Shown piece after piece: positions 1-10,292 of a stretch of 64,000 nt of DNA. The stretch covers positions 2,981,001 to 3,045,000 of the forward strand of contig NZ_CP059725.1 in assembly GCF_014117425.1 (NCBI RefSeq). Reading direction: 5' to 3'. The translations under genes were made by a program, and so were the position numbers. The notes below the pieces were generated by a model, which saw only the letters and a program-made list of their open reading frames with translations, was not told the DNA's origin and did no database searches. This DNA is from Bartonella sp. HY038 (GTDB taxonomy: Bacteria; Pseudomonadota; Alphaproteobacteria; Rhizobiales; Rhizobiaceae). Numbering within the stretch: the stretch's first letter is position 1; each line of letters starts with the position of its first letter.

Positions 1-1730
1 CAGTTACCTTAATTGTATAGATCAAGGTTGTATCATTGGTAATAAAGTCGGCTGTATCAAAACCTGTATCATCACTGATCGATTGAAGGGCAGCGGTTGC
101 TGATGGACCTGTTGTATCAACAATAACATCAAACTGCGCACCATCACTAACATTACCAGCCGCATCGGTTGATGTAACGGTAAGATTATGTGTGCCTTCA
201 GCAAGCTCATCAGTTGTAACCGACCATTTGCCATCACTATCAACGGTGGTTGTACCAACAACTGTACCATCCTTATCCTTGATAGTGATGGTTGAACCAA
301 CTTCACCTGTACCACTAAAGGTTGGTGTTGTATCATCGGTTGATGAACCAGACGTAATTGGCCCTTGAATAAAGCCAACATCATCGAGAACTTCATTGAT
401 AACTGGAGCTGATGGTGCGGTTGCATCAATCTCAAGTGTGAAGCTTACTGTGCCTTTAACACCAGCAGCATTTACGGCTTCAGCACTAAAGCTATATTTA
501 CCATCCGCCAAATCAACTGATGGCGTCAAGCTCCATGCACCCGTGCTATCGGCAGTTGTTGTACCAACAACAACCTTCGTACCTGCTGCATTAACATAGC
601 TAACCGTAACTGTTGCATTGGCGCTTGCGCTACCAACCATAACAGGTGTGCGGTCATCTGAGATACCACCACTCTTAACATTGCCTTGGATTGTGCCAAC
701 ATTATCTTCAAAGTGGCTAAAGCTCACAACAACATTGCTGGTATCAACGGTAATATTAAAGGCAGGACTTGCAGCACTTTCATTACCAGCCTTATCGGTA
801 ACTGTTACCGTAATTGAATGGCTACCATCGCTAAGACCTGGTGCTGGCGGTGTAAAGCTCCATGAGCCATCGGCGCCAACGCTGGTTGTACCAAGAACGG
901 TATCACCATCTTTAATGGTTACTGTGCCACCGGCTTCTGAACTACCGGCATTACCAGAAAGAACAGGCTGTTTGTCGTCAGTAGTATCATTGGCAGATAA
1001 CGCACCAGTAACATCACCAACATTATCAGTAATGGTTGGTTGGCTAGGTGTTGCAGGCGCAGTCGTATCAAGAACAACTGGGAAGCCACCGGTCATATTA
1101 CTTAATTGACCAGCCGAGTCATTGGCCTGTGCCTTGATCGTATAAGTACCATCACCCTTACTAAAGGCAGGAGTAATCTCAATAGTCCAGCTACCATTGG
1201 CATTTACAGTAGTTGTACCACCAACAAAGCTTACGCCATCTGGACCTTCAACATGAATGGTAATGGTTGAGCCAGCTTCACCGGTACCTTTAACAACAGG
1301 TGTTGTATCATCGGTAACGCCGTTCTTTTGAAGGGCTCCTTGGACCGAACCTTCATTATCGCTAACGCTGGTAATGGCAGGATCAGCTGGTGCATCACCA
1401 ACAAGCGTGAAGTTCCAATCCGTTGTCGCTGGACCTTCATTGCCAGCCTTATCAACAGGACGGGCGGAGAAGATATAATCACCAGGCGTTAATGGTGGAT
1501 TTGGATCAAAGCTCCAAGAACCATCAGCATTAACACTGGTTGAGCCAATAAGCTTAACAACGCCACTTGCATCCTTATTATAGATATTAATGCTTGATGC
1601 ATCATTAGCATCAACAGAACCTGCAGCACCACTATAGGTTGGCGTGCGATCATCCGTTGGATCACCACGATTGATCGTTCCTTGAACAGGACCAAATCAT
1701 CAACCAAATCCATCTTAGATGTATCAATCG
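1..1730. repeat. Higher-order direct repeat, copy 1 (period about 2.3 kb)
   Basis: This segment is nearly identical to 2310-4034. The two copies start to diverge at the right side just after a shared GATGTATCAAT. The left end is cut by the window, so the true repeat may be longer. The offset between the copies falls from 2309 to 2303 from left to right because the second copy lacks single bases. The repeat spans several Ig-like domains of the adhesin. Confidence 0.85.
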
Positions 1731-3243
1731 CTGCCGGTGCAGTCGTATCAACATTAAGATCAAAGAGACCAGATTTGGAACCTTCATTACCAGCCTTATC
1801 GGTGACAATAGCTTCAAACTTATAATCACCCTCACTAAGAGCTTGTGCATCAGTTACCTGATAGCTCCAAGTGCCACCAGTAACTGTGGCTGTACCAAGA
1901 ACCTTGGCAACACCATCAGAGCCAGTTACCTTGATGACGACCGATCACCATCTTGAAGACCGGTACAGTACCCTTCATAGTGGGTTGTATCGTCGGTTGA
2001 TGTGCCAGATGTGGTTATATCACCAGTAATTGCACCAACATCACAAAATAGCCGCTAATCGTAACCGTGCCACCAGTTGGGCCTTGAGTATCGATTTCGA
2101 TATTTTGAGTTGATGGAGTGATGGGTTACCTGCTGCATCACGGACAACGGTCTCAATTGTATAACGACCATCAGTTAAGGCGTGGTCTGCATCATTATGA
2201 TTAACACTATAAGTGCCATCAGCATTTTTAGTAGCTTGGATCCATTGGCCAGCTGTGCCGCCCTCTGGTTTGATGCGCATCCAAACAGTGTCACCCGTTT
2301 CCAATGTACCAGTTACCTTAATTGTATAGATCAAGGTTGTATCATTGGTAATAAAGTCGGCTGTATCAAAACCTGTATCATCACTGATCGATGAAGGGCA
2401 GCGGTTGCTGATGGACCTGTTGTATCAACAATAACATCAAACTGCGCACCATCACTAACATTACCAGCCGCATCGGTTGATGTAACGGTAAGATTATGTG
2501 TGCCTTCAGCAAGCTCATCAGTTGTAACCGACCATTTGCCATCACTATCAACGGTGGTTGTACCAACAACTGTACCATCCTTATCCTTGATAGTGATGGT
2601 TGAACCAACTTCACCTGTACACTAAAGGTTGGTGTTGTATCATCGGTTGATGAACCAGACGTAATTGGCCTTGAATAAAGCCAACATCATCGAGAACTTC
2701 ATTGATAACTGGAGCTGATGGTGCGGTTGCATCAATCTCAAGTGTGAAGCTTACTGTGCCTTAACACCAGCAGCATTTACGGCTTCAGCACTAAAGCTAT
2801 ATTTACCATCCGCCAAATCAACTGATGGCGTCAAGCTCCATGCACCCGTGCTATCGGCAGTTGTTGTACCAACAACAACCTTCGTACTGCTGCATTAACA
2901 TAGCTAACCGTAACGGTTGCATTGGCGCTTGCGCTACCAACCATAACAGGTGTGCGGTCATCTGAGATACCACCACTCTTAACATTGCCTTGGATTGTGC
3001 CAACATTATCTTCAAAGTGGCTAAAGCTCACAACAACATTGCTGGTATCAACGGTAATATTAAAGGCAGGACTTGCAGCACTTTCATTACCAGCCTTATC
3101 GGTAACTGTTACCGTAATTGAATGGCTACCATCGCTAAGACCTGGTGCTGGCGGTGTAAAGCTCCATGAGCCATCGGCGCCAACGCTGGTTGTACAAGAA
3201 CGGTATCACCATCTTTAATGGTTACTGTGCCACCGCTTCTGAA
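1..3243 (-). pseudogene. Downstream part of BapA-like Ig-repeat adhesin, frame-broken and cut by the window edge
   Basis: This stretch continues the adhesin gene that starts at 6672. Read in the correct frames it encodes more Ig-like units with the same conserved phrases as the intact part, such as GTYTIKAQANDSAGQ and TTDDKQPVLSG. No single frame is open throughout. Compared with the duplicate copy, bases are missing one at a time near 1695, 2390, 2622, 2670, 2761, 2887, 3194 and 3235, mostly in runs of 2-4 identical bases. From 1 to about 1690 the correct frame looks clean. The pattern suggests a badly polished consensus inside a long near-identical repeat rather than true gene decay, although decay cannot be excluded. 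The C-terminus and any type I secretion signal lie outside the window. No ABC exporter, membrane-fusion or TolC gene is visible here. Confidence 0.75.
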
Positions 3244-4034
3244 CTACCAAGCATTACCAGAAAGAACAGGCTGTTTGTCATCAGTAGTATCATTGGCAGA
3301 TAACGCACCAGTAACATCACCAACATTATCAGTAATGGTTGGTTGGCTAGGTGTTGCAGGCGCAGTCGTATCAAGAACAACTGGGAAGCCACCGGTCATA
3401 TTACTTAATTGACCAGCAGAGTCATTGGCCTGTGCCTTAATCGTATAAGTACCATCACCCTTACTAAAGGCAGGAGTAATCTCAATAGTCCAGCTACCAT
3501 TGGCATTTACAGTGGTTGTACCGCCAACAAAGCTTACGCCATCTGGACCTTCAACATGAATGGTAATGGTTGAGCCAGCTTCACCGGTACCTTTAACAAC
3601 AGGTGTTGTATCATCGGTAACGCCGTTCTTTTGAAGAGCTCCTTGGACCGAACCTTCATTATCGCTAACGCTGGTAATGGCAGGATCAGCTGGTGCATCA
3701 CCAACAAGCGTGAAGTTCCAATCCGTTGTTGCTGGACCTTCATTGCCGGCCTTATCAACAGGACGGGCGGAGAAGATATAATCACCAGGCGTTAATGGTG
3801 GATTTGGATCAAAGCTCCAAGAACCATCAGCATTAACACTGGTTGAACCAATAAGCTTAACAACGCCGCTTGCATCCTTATTATAGATATTAATGCTTGA
3901 TGCATCATTGGCATCAACAGAACCTGCAGCACCACTATAGGTTGGCGTGCGATCATCCGTTGGATCACCACGATTGATCGTTCCTTGAACAGGACCAAAA
4001 TCATCAACCAAATCCATCTTAGATGTATCAATTG
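2310..4034. repeat. Higher-order direct repeat, copy 2
   Basis: Second copy of the multi-domain block of the adhesin (copy 1 at 1-1730). The part from about 3260 to 4034 aligns to copy 1 without indels. The part from 2310 to 3250 differs mostly by one-base losses that break the reading frame. A block of several Ig domains duplicated as a unit is typical of giant adhesins that change length by recombination. Confidence 0.85.
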
Positions 4035-6672
4035 GATTTGGAATAACTGTATCGACATTAAAATCAAGTGAGCCGCTTGGGGTACTTGTATTACCGGCAG
4101 CGTCAGTTGCAGTTACTGTAATTGAATGATTGCCATCGCTTAGGGGATTTTCAGGTTTTAACGTCCACTTACCATCGCTATCAGCAGTAGTTGTGCCAAT
4201 GACCGTATCACCATCTTTAATTGTGATGGTTGAACCTGGCTCGCCTGTCCCTTTAAACTCAGGTTTCGTTTCATTGGTGCTACTACCAGCAGTAATCGCA
4301 CCAATGACTGGCTCCGTATTATCGGTCGCAGTTGGTGTTGATGGTGTTGCTGGTGGCGTTGTATCAACAGTAAAATCAATGGGCGCGCTTGGGCTGCTAG
4401 CATTACCAGCCGTATCAGTTTCAGTAACCGTAACAGAATGACTACCTTCAGTTAAAGGCGCATCAGGCTTAACTGACCAATTACCATCGGTTCCAACCGT
4501 TGTCGTTCCAATAACCGTATCACCATCTTTAATGGTAATGGTAGAACCTGGCTCGCCAGTACCTGAGAATTCTGGCTGAGTATCATTTGTGCTGCTACCA
4601 GCGGTAACAGGGCCGGTCACAGGCTCTTGATTATCAGTAACACTTGGAGCAGATGGTGTTGCTGGTGGCGTTGTATCAACAGTAAAATCAATCGGCGCGC
4701 TTGGGCTGCTAGCATTACCAGCCGTATCAGTTTCAGTAACTGTAACAGAATGACTACCTTCAGTTAAAGGTGCATCAGGCTTAACTGACCAATTACCATC
4801 GGTTCCAACCGTTGTCGTTCCAATAACAGTATCACCATCTTTAATGGTAATAGTTGAACCTGGCTCACCTGTACCTGAGAATTCTGGCTGAGTATCATTT
4901 GTGCTGCTACCAGCGGTAACAGGGCCGGTCACAGGCTCTTGATTATCAGTAACACTTGGAGCAGATGGTGTTGCTGGTGGCGTTGTATCAACAGTAAAAT
5001 CAATCGGCGCGCTTGGGCTGCTAGCATTACCAGCCGTATCAGTTTCAGTAACTGTAACAGAATGACTACCTTCAGTTAAAGGTGCATCAGGCTTAACTGA
5101 CCAATTACCATCGGTTCCAACCGTTGTCGTTCCAATAACAGTATCACCATCTTTAATGGTAATAGTTGAACCTGGCTCACCTGTACCTGAGAATTCTGGC
5201 TGAGTTTCATTGGTGCTGCTGCCAGGTGCGATAGGCCCAACAACAGGCTCGGTATTATCGGTTGCAGTTGGAGCAGATGGCATTGCTGGTGGCGTTGTAT
5301 CAACAGTAAAATCAATCGGCGCGCTTGGGCTACTAGCATTACCAGCCGTATCAGTTTCAGTAACCGTAATCGAATGATTACCTTCAGGAAGCGCAGCATC
5401 AGGCTTAACTGACCAATTGCCATCAGTACCGACCGTTGTCGTCCCAATAACAGTATCGCCATCTTTAATGGTAATAGTTGAGCCAGGCTCACCAGTACCT
5501 GAGAATTCTGGCTGAGTTTCATTGGTGCTGCTGCCAGGCAAAATTGGACCAACATATGGCTCGGTATTATCGGTTGCAGTTGGAGCAGATGGTGTTGCTG
5601 GCGCAGTCGTATCAACGGTAAAATCAATCGGCGCACTTGGGCTGCTAGCATTACCAGCCGTATCGGTTTCCGTAACTGTAACAGAATGACTACCTTCAGT
5701 TAAAGGTGCATCAGGCTTAACTGACCAATTGCCATCAGTATCGACCGTTGTCGTCCCGATAACTGTATCGCCATCTTTAATGGTAATAGTTGAACCAGGC
5801 TCACCAGTACCTGAGAATTCTGGCTGAGTTTCATTGGTACTACTTCCAGGTAGAATAGGACCAACATGCGGTTCGGTATTATCCATAACCAAAGGTGTAG
5901 TTGGCGTTGACGGCGCTAAAGTATCCACTGAAAAAACGAAGGGATCGCTATGTGCACTTTCATTACCAGCACCGTCAGAGGCCGTATAAGTAATTGAATG
6001 AGCACCATCGGCAAGATCCACCTCAGGCTCCCAGCTCCAATGACCATCACTTGCAGCCACTGTCGAACCAATAAGCTGCCCATTATCATAAAATTTGATA
6101 ACAGTTCCAGGCATTGCAGTACCGGAAAAAGTCGGACGAGGATCATTCGTACTGGTTCCGGCAACTATTGGACCAACAATAGACTCAACCTTATCATAAA
6201 CATTATCAAGAGATGGAACACTAGGCGGCGCCGTATCAACAACAGGCGGCGTATAGTTATAATCAGAACTACTTGAAAAAGCTATCGCAGCAGCAATACC
6301 GCCCGCACCAAGCAAACCAATCAATATGCTTGTAGCATCAACATCATTTAAATTATGATAGATAACATCTGGATCATTAATACCATCTTGACCAGACAAA
6401 GCCTTACTAAAATCAACTAGCAGAAGCGTTCCACCGTCACTCAATAGTAAATTATTAAAGTCTAACCCATTTACAAAAAAATTCTTAATAACAAGCTTTT
6501 GACCATCTTTAAACTCGATAACCAAATCACCGCCTTCGCGCGCATAATTTGCTATATCACCCTTTGGCGCATCAATATAAAAATTACTAGCACTTTCTGG
6601 CGCATCTACAACACCCGATTTACTTGTGACTTTTAAATTGGCATGACCATTCAAATTAGACTTACTAACCAC
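3244..6672 (-). CDS. BapA-like biofilm adhesin, N-terminal part with Ig-like repeats
   Basis: Large surface adhesin of the Bap/BapA type, expected to leave the cell by type I secretion and to act in cell-cell or surface attachment. Residues 1 to about 135 look like the BapA prefix domain: a beta-rich segment with GGDLVIEFKDGQKLVIKNFF, then a Gly/Ala hydrophobic stretch (ILIGLLGAGGIAAAIAF). After this come bacterial Ig-like domains of about 100 aa, each with GxxVxGTTTVxxDGxWS and xxxDxAGNxSxPS motifs. The start is GTG, chosen because GGGGA lies 8 nt upstream and the only nearby ATG runs into a stop. The reading frame ends at 3244 only because of frameshifts, so the real protein is much longer and continues to the left edge. 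The nearby RTX-like gene may be co-functional, but that is inference. Confidence 0.85.
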   Translation of the reverse strand: MVSKSNLNGHANLKVTSKSGVVDAPESASNFYIDAPKGDIANYAREGGDLVIEFKDGQKLVIKNFFVNGLDFNNLLLSDGGTLLLVDFSKALSGQDGINDPDVIYHNLNDVDATSILIGLLGAGGIAAAIAFSSSSDYNYTPPVVDTAPPSVPSLDNVYDKVESIVGPIVAGTSTNDPRPTFSGTAMPGTVIKFYDNGQLIGSTVAASDGHWSWEPEVDLADGAHSITYTASDGAGNESAHSDPFVFSVDTLAPSTPTTPLVMDNTEPHVGPILPGSSTNETQPEFSGTGEPGSTITIKDGDTVIGTTTVDTDGNWSVKPDAPLTEGSHSVTVTETDTAGNASSPSAPIDFTVDTTAPATPSAPTATDNTEPYVGPILPGSSTNETQPEFSGTGEPGSTITIKDGDTVIGTTTVGTDGNWSVKPDAALPEGNHSITVTETDTAGNASSPSAPIDFTVDTTPPAMPSAPTATDNTEPVVGPIAPGSSTNETQPEFSGTGEPGSTITIKDGDTVIGTTTVGTDGNWSVKPDAPLTEGSHSVTVTETDTAGNASSPSAPIDFTVDTTPPATPSAPSVTDNQEPVTGPVTAGSSTNDTQPEFSGTGEPGSTITIKDGDTVIGTTTVGTDGNWSVKPDAPLTEGSHSVTVTETDTAGNASSPSAPIDFTVDTTPPATPSAPSVTDNQEPVTGPVTAGSSTNDTQPEFSGTGEPGSTITIKDGDTVIGTTTVGTDGNWSVKPDAPLTEGSHSVTVTETDTAGNASSPSAPIDFTVDTTPPATPSTPTATDNTEPVIGAITAGSSTNETKPEFKGTGEPGSTITIKDGDTVIGTTTADSDGKWTLKPENPLSDGNHSITVTATDAAGNTSTPSGSLDFNVDTVIPNPIDTSKMDLVDDFGPVQGTINRGDPTDDRTPTYSGAAGSVDANDASSINIYNKDASGVVKLIGSTSVNADGSWSFDPNPPLTPGDYIFSARPVDKAGNEGPATTDWNFTLVGDAPADPAITSVSDNEGSVQGALQKNGVTDDTTPVVKGTGEAGSTITIHVEGPDGVSFVGGTTTVNANGSWTIEITPAFSKGDGTYTIKAQANDSAGQLSNMTGGFPVVLDTTAPATPSQPTITDNVGDVTGALSANDTTDDKQPVLSGNAW
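4350..5930. repeat. Tandem 312-bp repeats encoding 104-aa Ig-like domains
   Basis: About five head-to-tail units with a period of 312 bp. For example, 4669-4892 is identical to 4981-5204. Each unit encodes one Ig-like domain of 104 aa with the motifs SSTNETQPEFSGTGEPGST, IKDGDTVIGTTTV and ETDTAGNASSPSAPIDFTV. Such high identity implies recent duplication or continuing homogenisation. Confidence 0.9.
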
Positions 6673-7108
6673 TATTCGATCCCCGCATACTTGATGTAAT
6701 ACTAATATAAAAATATGCTGTTATAGTACAGGCAGATACAAATATATGTCAATAAACTAAATCAATTAATTGATAATATTTTATATAATACAGATAAGAA
6801 AATACCAATATAGATGATAAATATCAAGGATATCTGGCTTAAACAGCGCCAATTATATTATAAATTAGAAAATTATAATATAACAAAACCAACTGATTTT
6901 AATGATTTCTATTTTCTCCAAAAATTGTATTGAAAAATAGAGAAGTATAAGGATCACAAAGAATATTGCATTGCCTATTACTCCCTTTTAAAGCTACCTA
7001 TTTCAACCACAAAAGATGAAAGCCATCTTGCGCCAAACTCACCAAAGATCCTCACAATAAAGTCAAACAATCATCGACTGATAGAACTTTTGTAAAGATA
7101 GAAGACAT
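6673..7108. other. Intergenic AT-rich region upstream of the adhesin gene
   Basis: Very AT-rich spacer between the adhesin start and the terminator of the RTX-like gene. It should carry the adhesin promoter. I see a Shine-Dalgarno-like GGGGA just before the GTG start but no convincing -35/-10 pair and no gene. Confidence 0.5.
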
Positions 7109-7150
7109 AAAAAAACTGGCTCCTTTCAATCACATGAAAAGAGCCAGTCC
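7109..7150 (-). terminator. Rho-independent terminator of the RTX-like gene
   Basis: On the minus strand ACTGGCTC (7148-7141) and GAGCCAGT (7122-7115) form an 8-bp perfect stem with an 18-nt loop. Six T residues follow (7114-7109). It lies about 20 nt downstream of the stop codon at 7168. Confidence 0.9.
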
Positions 7151-7167
7151 TTAAATATTTGTAAATA

Positions 7168-9012
7168 TTAAACGATTGTTACATTAACACCTGCTTGGAT
7201 GTGAAGACTTTCATCACCATGAGCATAGACACTATAAACAACACCAGCACCATCCGTATAGCTGCCGTCAGTAAGCGACCAGCTATTATCAAGCTTAACA
7301 ACATCGCTACCGTCACCCTTAATATTAAGACTTTTATCATCAAAGCCATTATCAAAAAGCGAACCATTAAAACTTAATGTATTTTTACCATTACCAGTAA
7401 GGTCAAGCGCTGTAACTGCAGAGCTAAAATCATCACTAAACAGATTTCCAGCATTAATATTGCGACCATAACCGCTAATATCAACTTCAAGACCAAGCTG
7501 ATTATTGTGATTTTCGTTAAATTCATTAATCAAAGTGCCAAGCCAATCAAGACTTGCAAAGCCAAATGATTTTACAGAGTCAACGCGCAATACATCAAGA
7601 TTGCTATTTGCCATACCATCTGTATGGAACATGTCGGTTAGCCATGTTTGATAATAAGTATTAAAGCCAGCAACAGTAAGCGAGTTAAGCTCTAATGTGT
7701 CATAACCCTCGCCAGCATTAATTTGCAACGCACCTTGCTGAATAAAGCCATTAAGCGAAATTCGGTCATTGCCATCGCCCGTATCAATAAGGTTATAGCC
7801 TGTTCCAGATGCTAACACCTTGCCATAAATCTCGACAACATCATTGCCTTCACCAGCGAAAACTTCGTTTTTACCGCCATTTTGCGCTTCAAGACCGCGA
7901 CTAAACACAATCTTATCGTCACCCTCGCCGGCATCAATGTGATTGGTTCCAGCAGCAATCACTTTATTCGTGAATAGCAGTGTATCGTTACCTTCGCCTG
8001 AACTAATACTATTAATACCGTTTTCATGGCTAACCATACCGCGAGCAAAGGTCAAGAAATCATCACCAGCGCTCGTTGTAATTTCATTAAGATGATAGCT
8101 TTCAACAAGACCTGAAATGGTAAGAACAGTTTTGCCGCCATTTACTGTAAAGATATTTGAGCCAGTATTGCTAGCAGTAAAGTTACCAACTATGGTTACT
8201 ACATGATCGCCAGCACCGATAACAAATTGATTAAAGCCACTTGCATAAACGCCATTAGTTACCGTTAAAACCGTATTACCATCACCAAAAGTTAATGAAT
8301 TTTCACCGCCAACGCGCGATTCAATACCGCGGGCAACAGTAACTACGTGGTCACCTGCAGCTGCGGTAATTCTGTTCGTTCCACTGGCAAGAAGACGGCC
8401 ACCGATAGATAAAACCGTTTTTCCAGCACCAAAAGAGAAAGAATTTACGCCATTTGAAGCGGCATCAATACTGCCCCAAATACTTGCGATATGGGTACCC
8501 TCACCCATTGAAAACAGATTTGCAGCTTCACTCGCTGCTGTAACACTACCCGTAATTTTAAGCGTTTTTGTTCCATCACCAAGTGCAACCCGATTTTGGT
8601 TACTTGATTGTACATTGCCTAAAATAGAAATAACATCCGTGCCATCACCCAAACTAATGGTGTTGCTACCAAGATTATTGGTTTTCATACCCCAAAAGAA
8701 GGTTAAACCATGATTGCCATCGCCAAATACAATGCTATTTTCAGCGCCTGCTGTAGCATCCAAACCACCCCATACATTAAGGAGCTTATTGCCATCGCCA
8801 CCGGTAATCGAATTTGAGCCGCTCCCCTTTAACCGACCACCAACAAAAATGCTATCATTGCCATTGCCAACATCAATACTGGTTGATGCGCCTGCAGAAC
8901 TTTCAACATTTGACCAAACCTTGATAATATCATTATTATCACTGCCGCTAATCTCCTTTACACCTGCAGTAGATGTAAAATTCCAACTAGACCAGAAATT
9001 TCCTAAAGCCAT
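7168..9012 (-). CDS. RTX-like glycine/aspartate-rich repeat protein, probably secreted
   Basis: 614-aa protein made almost wholly of imperfect repeats of about 30-45 aa containing GDGN, GDGTD, GEGND or GAGDH motifs, often followed by hydrophobic-x-hydrophobic residues. This resembles calcium-binding RTX beta-rolls, but the nonapeptides are degenerate. The last 150 aa are different: a segment with FNENHNNQLGLEVDISGYGR, then GDGSDVVKLDNSW, a module also seen at the ends of type I-secreted adhesins. It ends in a short hydrophobic tail (NVTIV). No N-terminal signal peptide is evident, consistent with type I secretion. The ATG has GGGG 8 nt upstream. The gene is monocistronic, with an AT-rich upstream region and its own terminator. 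It probably acts at the cell surface or as an extracellular matrix protein; the exact role is unknown. Confidence 0.65.
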   Translation of the reverse strand: MALGNFWSSWNFTSTAGVKEISGSDNNDIIKVWSNVESSAGASTSIDVGNGNDSIFVGGRLKGSGSNSITGGDGNKLLNVWGGLDATAGAENSIVFGDGNHGLTFFWGMKTNNLGSNTISLGDGTDVISILGNVQSSNQNRVALGDGTKTLKITGSVTAASEAANLFSMGEGTHIASIWGSIDAASNGVNSFSFGAGKTVLSIGGRLLASGTNRITAAAGDHVVTVARGIESRVGGENSLTFGDGNTVLTVTNGVYASGFNQFVIGAGDHVVTIVGNFTASNTGSNIFTVNGGKTVLTISGLVESYHLNEITTSAGDDFLTFARGMVSHENGINSISSGEGNDTLLFTNKVIAAGTNHIDAGEGDDKIVFSRGLEAQNGGKNEVFAGEGNDVVEIYGKVLASGTGYNLIDTGDGNDRISLNGFIQQGALQINAGEGYDTLELNSLTVAGFNTYYQTWLTDMFHTDGMANSNLDVLRVDSVKSFGFASLDWLGTLINEFNENHNNQLGLEVDISGYGRNINAGNLFSDDFSSAVTALDLTGNGKNTLSFNGSLFDNGFDDKSLNIKGDGSDVVKLDNSWSLTDGSYTDGAGVVYSVYAHGDESLHIQAGVNVTIV

Positions 9013-9365
9013 TTAAATGCCCCACATGGTTAAAAATATTAAAAAAGAGAATGCTATGCTAGCTAAGTTAAATATATAACTATACATGGTAAGCTATTGC
9101 GTATAGTCACAAATATAAATTAAAGCATTGTTATATTTATTACAGCATCAAATATTATTCAACAACAATCTAACCGTACATATATTTTTATTTATATTTT
9201 TATTTATATTTTTAATTATATATTATATTAGTTATATAATATATATTTTTTTCTTTTAAAAAGAGAATTAAACAATAATTTATCTATATTAAAGCTTATA
9301 AAAATACTAAAAATCTTATATTAATTTTACTTAAAAGCTAAAATAACGCATTCCCCACCTTAAAC
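9013..9365. other. Intergenic AT-rich region between mdcH and the RTX-like gene
   Basis: About 350 bp, extremely AT-rich around 9180-9260. It should hold the promoter of the minus-strand RTX-like gene and the end of the malonate operon. I see no terminator hairpin and no gene. Confidence 0.5.
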
Positions 9366-10289
9366 TTATTCCTGCCTTTTTAACCACGTTTCGATTCCAT
9401 CAATCGTTTGAAAATCACCAACTGCATAAGCAGACATTGCAGGATAATAACTTTTAATCATATTTGCCAATGCGTTACCCGGACCAAGATCAAGGATAGA
9501 CATTACCCCTTGCTCACTCAATGCCTGTAAAACCGCTTGCCAATCAAGCCGCTGAGCAATTTCCTCGGCAAGTTTTTTTAAACCATCTTGCACTTTAAAA
9601 ATGCGGCCACCATCGAGACCACTAAAGAGCAAACGATTATCATCCATTGCATTAAAGGGCTTTGCTGCTATAAAATCATAAAAGGGGCCAACCGCATTTG
9701 CAAGAAATGGCGTATGCGAGGGAATAAACACATCTAGAACATCACAGCGCGTTGCCCCTATATTGCGCAATTCTTTACATAGTGTTTCAATATCATTTTC
9801 ATTGCCAGCAAGTATAAAAAAATTATCTGGATTATGAATAGCAATGACACAATTAGCTTGATGCAAAGGCGTTTGCAATTGTGTTTCACTTAGCCCCATA
9901 ACAAAAGCTAGCCGCGCCTTTATCGCATGAGCGCTATCCATCAAGGTTGCTCGTTTTAATGTGATAGCCAATGCTTCAGCTGGCTGCCAAATATTGGCAA
10001 TAGCAAAAGCTGCAACCTCGCCAACACTATAACCAGCCACGCATATGCGTTCAGGCAAATGATCCTTAATTAAATTATAATGGCATAGGGCAGTAAGTAC
10101 AGAAAAGAATTGGTTATAATAATTACTTGACCGTATTTGCGGATCACTTTCACGTAAAAACTTTAACGGATCATGGCCTAATAAAACGCCGGCAGCATGA
10201 AGCAAATCACTATTTTTCGAACTATTTGCACCTAAATCTAAGGATTGCGGCATTAAACGTCCTTGCCCGCCGCATAATAAAGCAAACAT
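9366..10289 (-). CDS. mdcH: Malonate decarboxylase, malonyl-CoA:ACP transacylase (epsilon) subunit MdcH
   Basis: 307-aa FabD-like acyltransferase. It primes the decarboxylase by moving malonyl from malonyl-CoA to the prosthetic-group thiol of the carrier protein MdcC. The start has the family GGQG motif (residues 7-10). The nucleophile elbow is GYSVGE (86-91, Ser88), in place of the usual GHSxGE. A second conserved His is in IPSHTPFL, and the C-terminus carries a glycine-rich LDLGPGNAL motif as in FabD-type enzymes. It is the last gene of the mdcACDEGBH operon and starts 3 nt after the mdcB stop, with GGGGGATGG as the ribosome-binding site, so coupled translation is likely. Confidence 0.92.
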   Translation of the reverse strand: MFALLCGGQGRLMPQSLDLGANSSKNSDLLHAAGVLLGHDPLKFLRESDPQIRSSNYYNQFFSVLTALCHYNLIKDHLPERICVAGYSVGEVAAFAIANIWQPAEALAITLKRATLMDSAHAIKARLAFVMGLSETQLQTPLHQANCVIAIHNPDNFFILAGNENDIETLCKELRNIGATRCDVLDVFIPSHTPFLANAVGPFYDFIAAKPFNAMDDNRLLFSGLDGGRIFKVQDGLKKLAEEIAQRLDWQAVLQALSEQGVMSILDLGPGNALANMIKSYYPAMSAYAVGDFQTIDGIETWLKRQE

Positions 10290-10292
10290 TTT

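Noticed and set aside
5076..5651. Minus-strand 191-codon frame in the adhesin repeats
   Set aside because: It is an out-of-frame shadow of the Ig-repeat gene. Its periodicity follows the 312-bp repeat.
4350..5930. CRISPR array
   Set aside because: The repeats are 312 bp, contiguous and coding, with no spacers.
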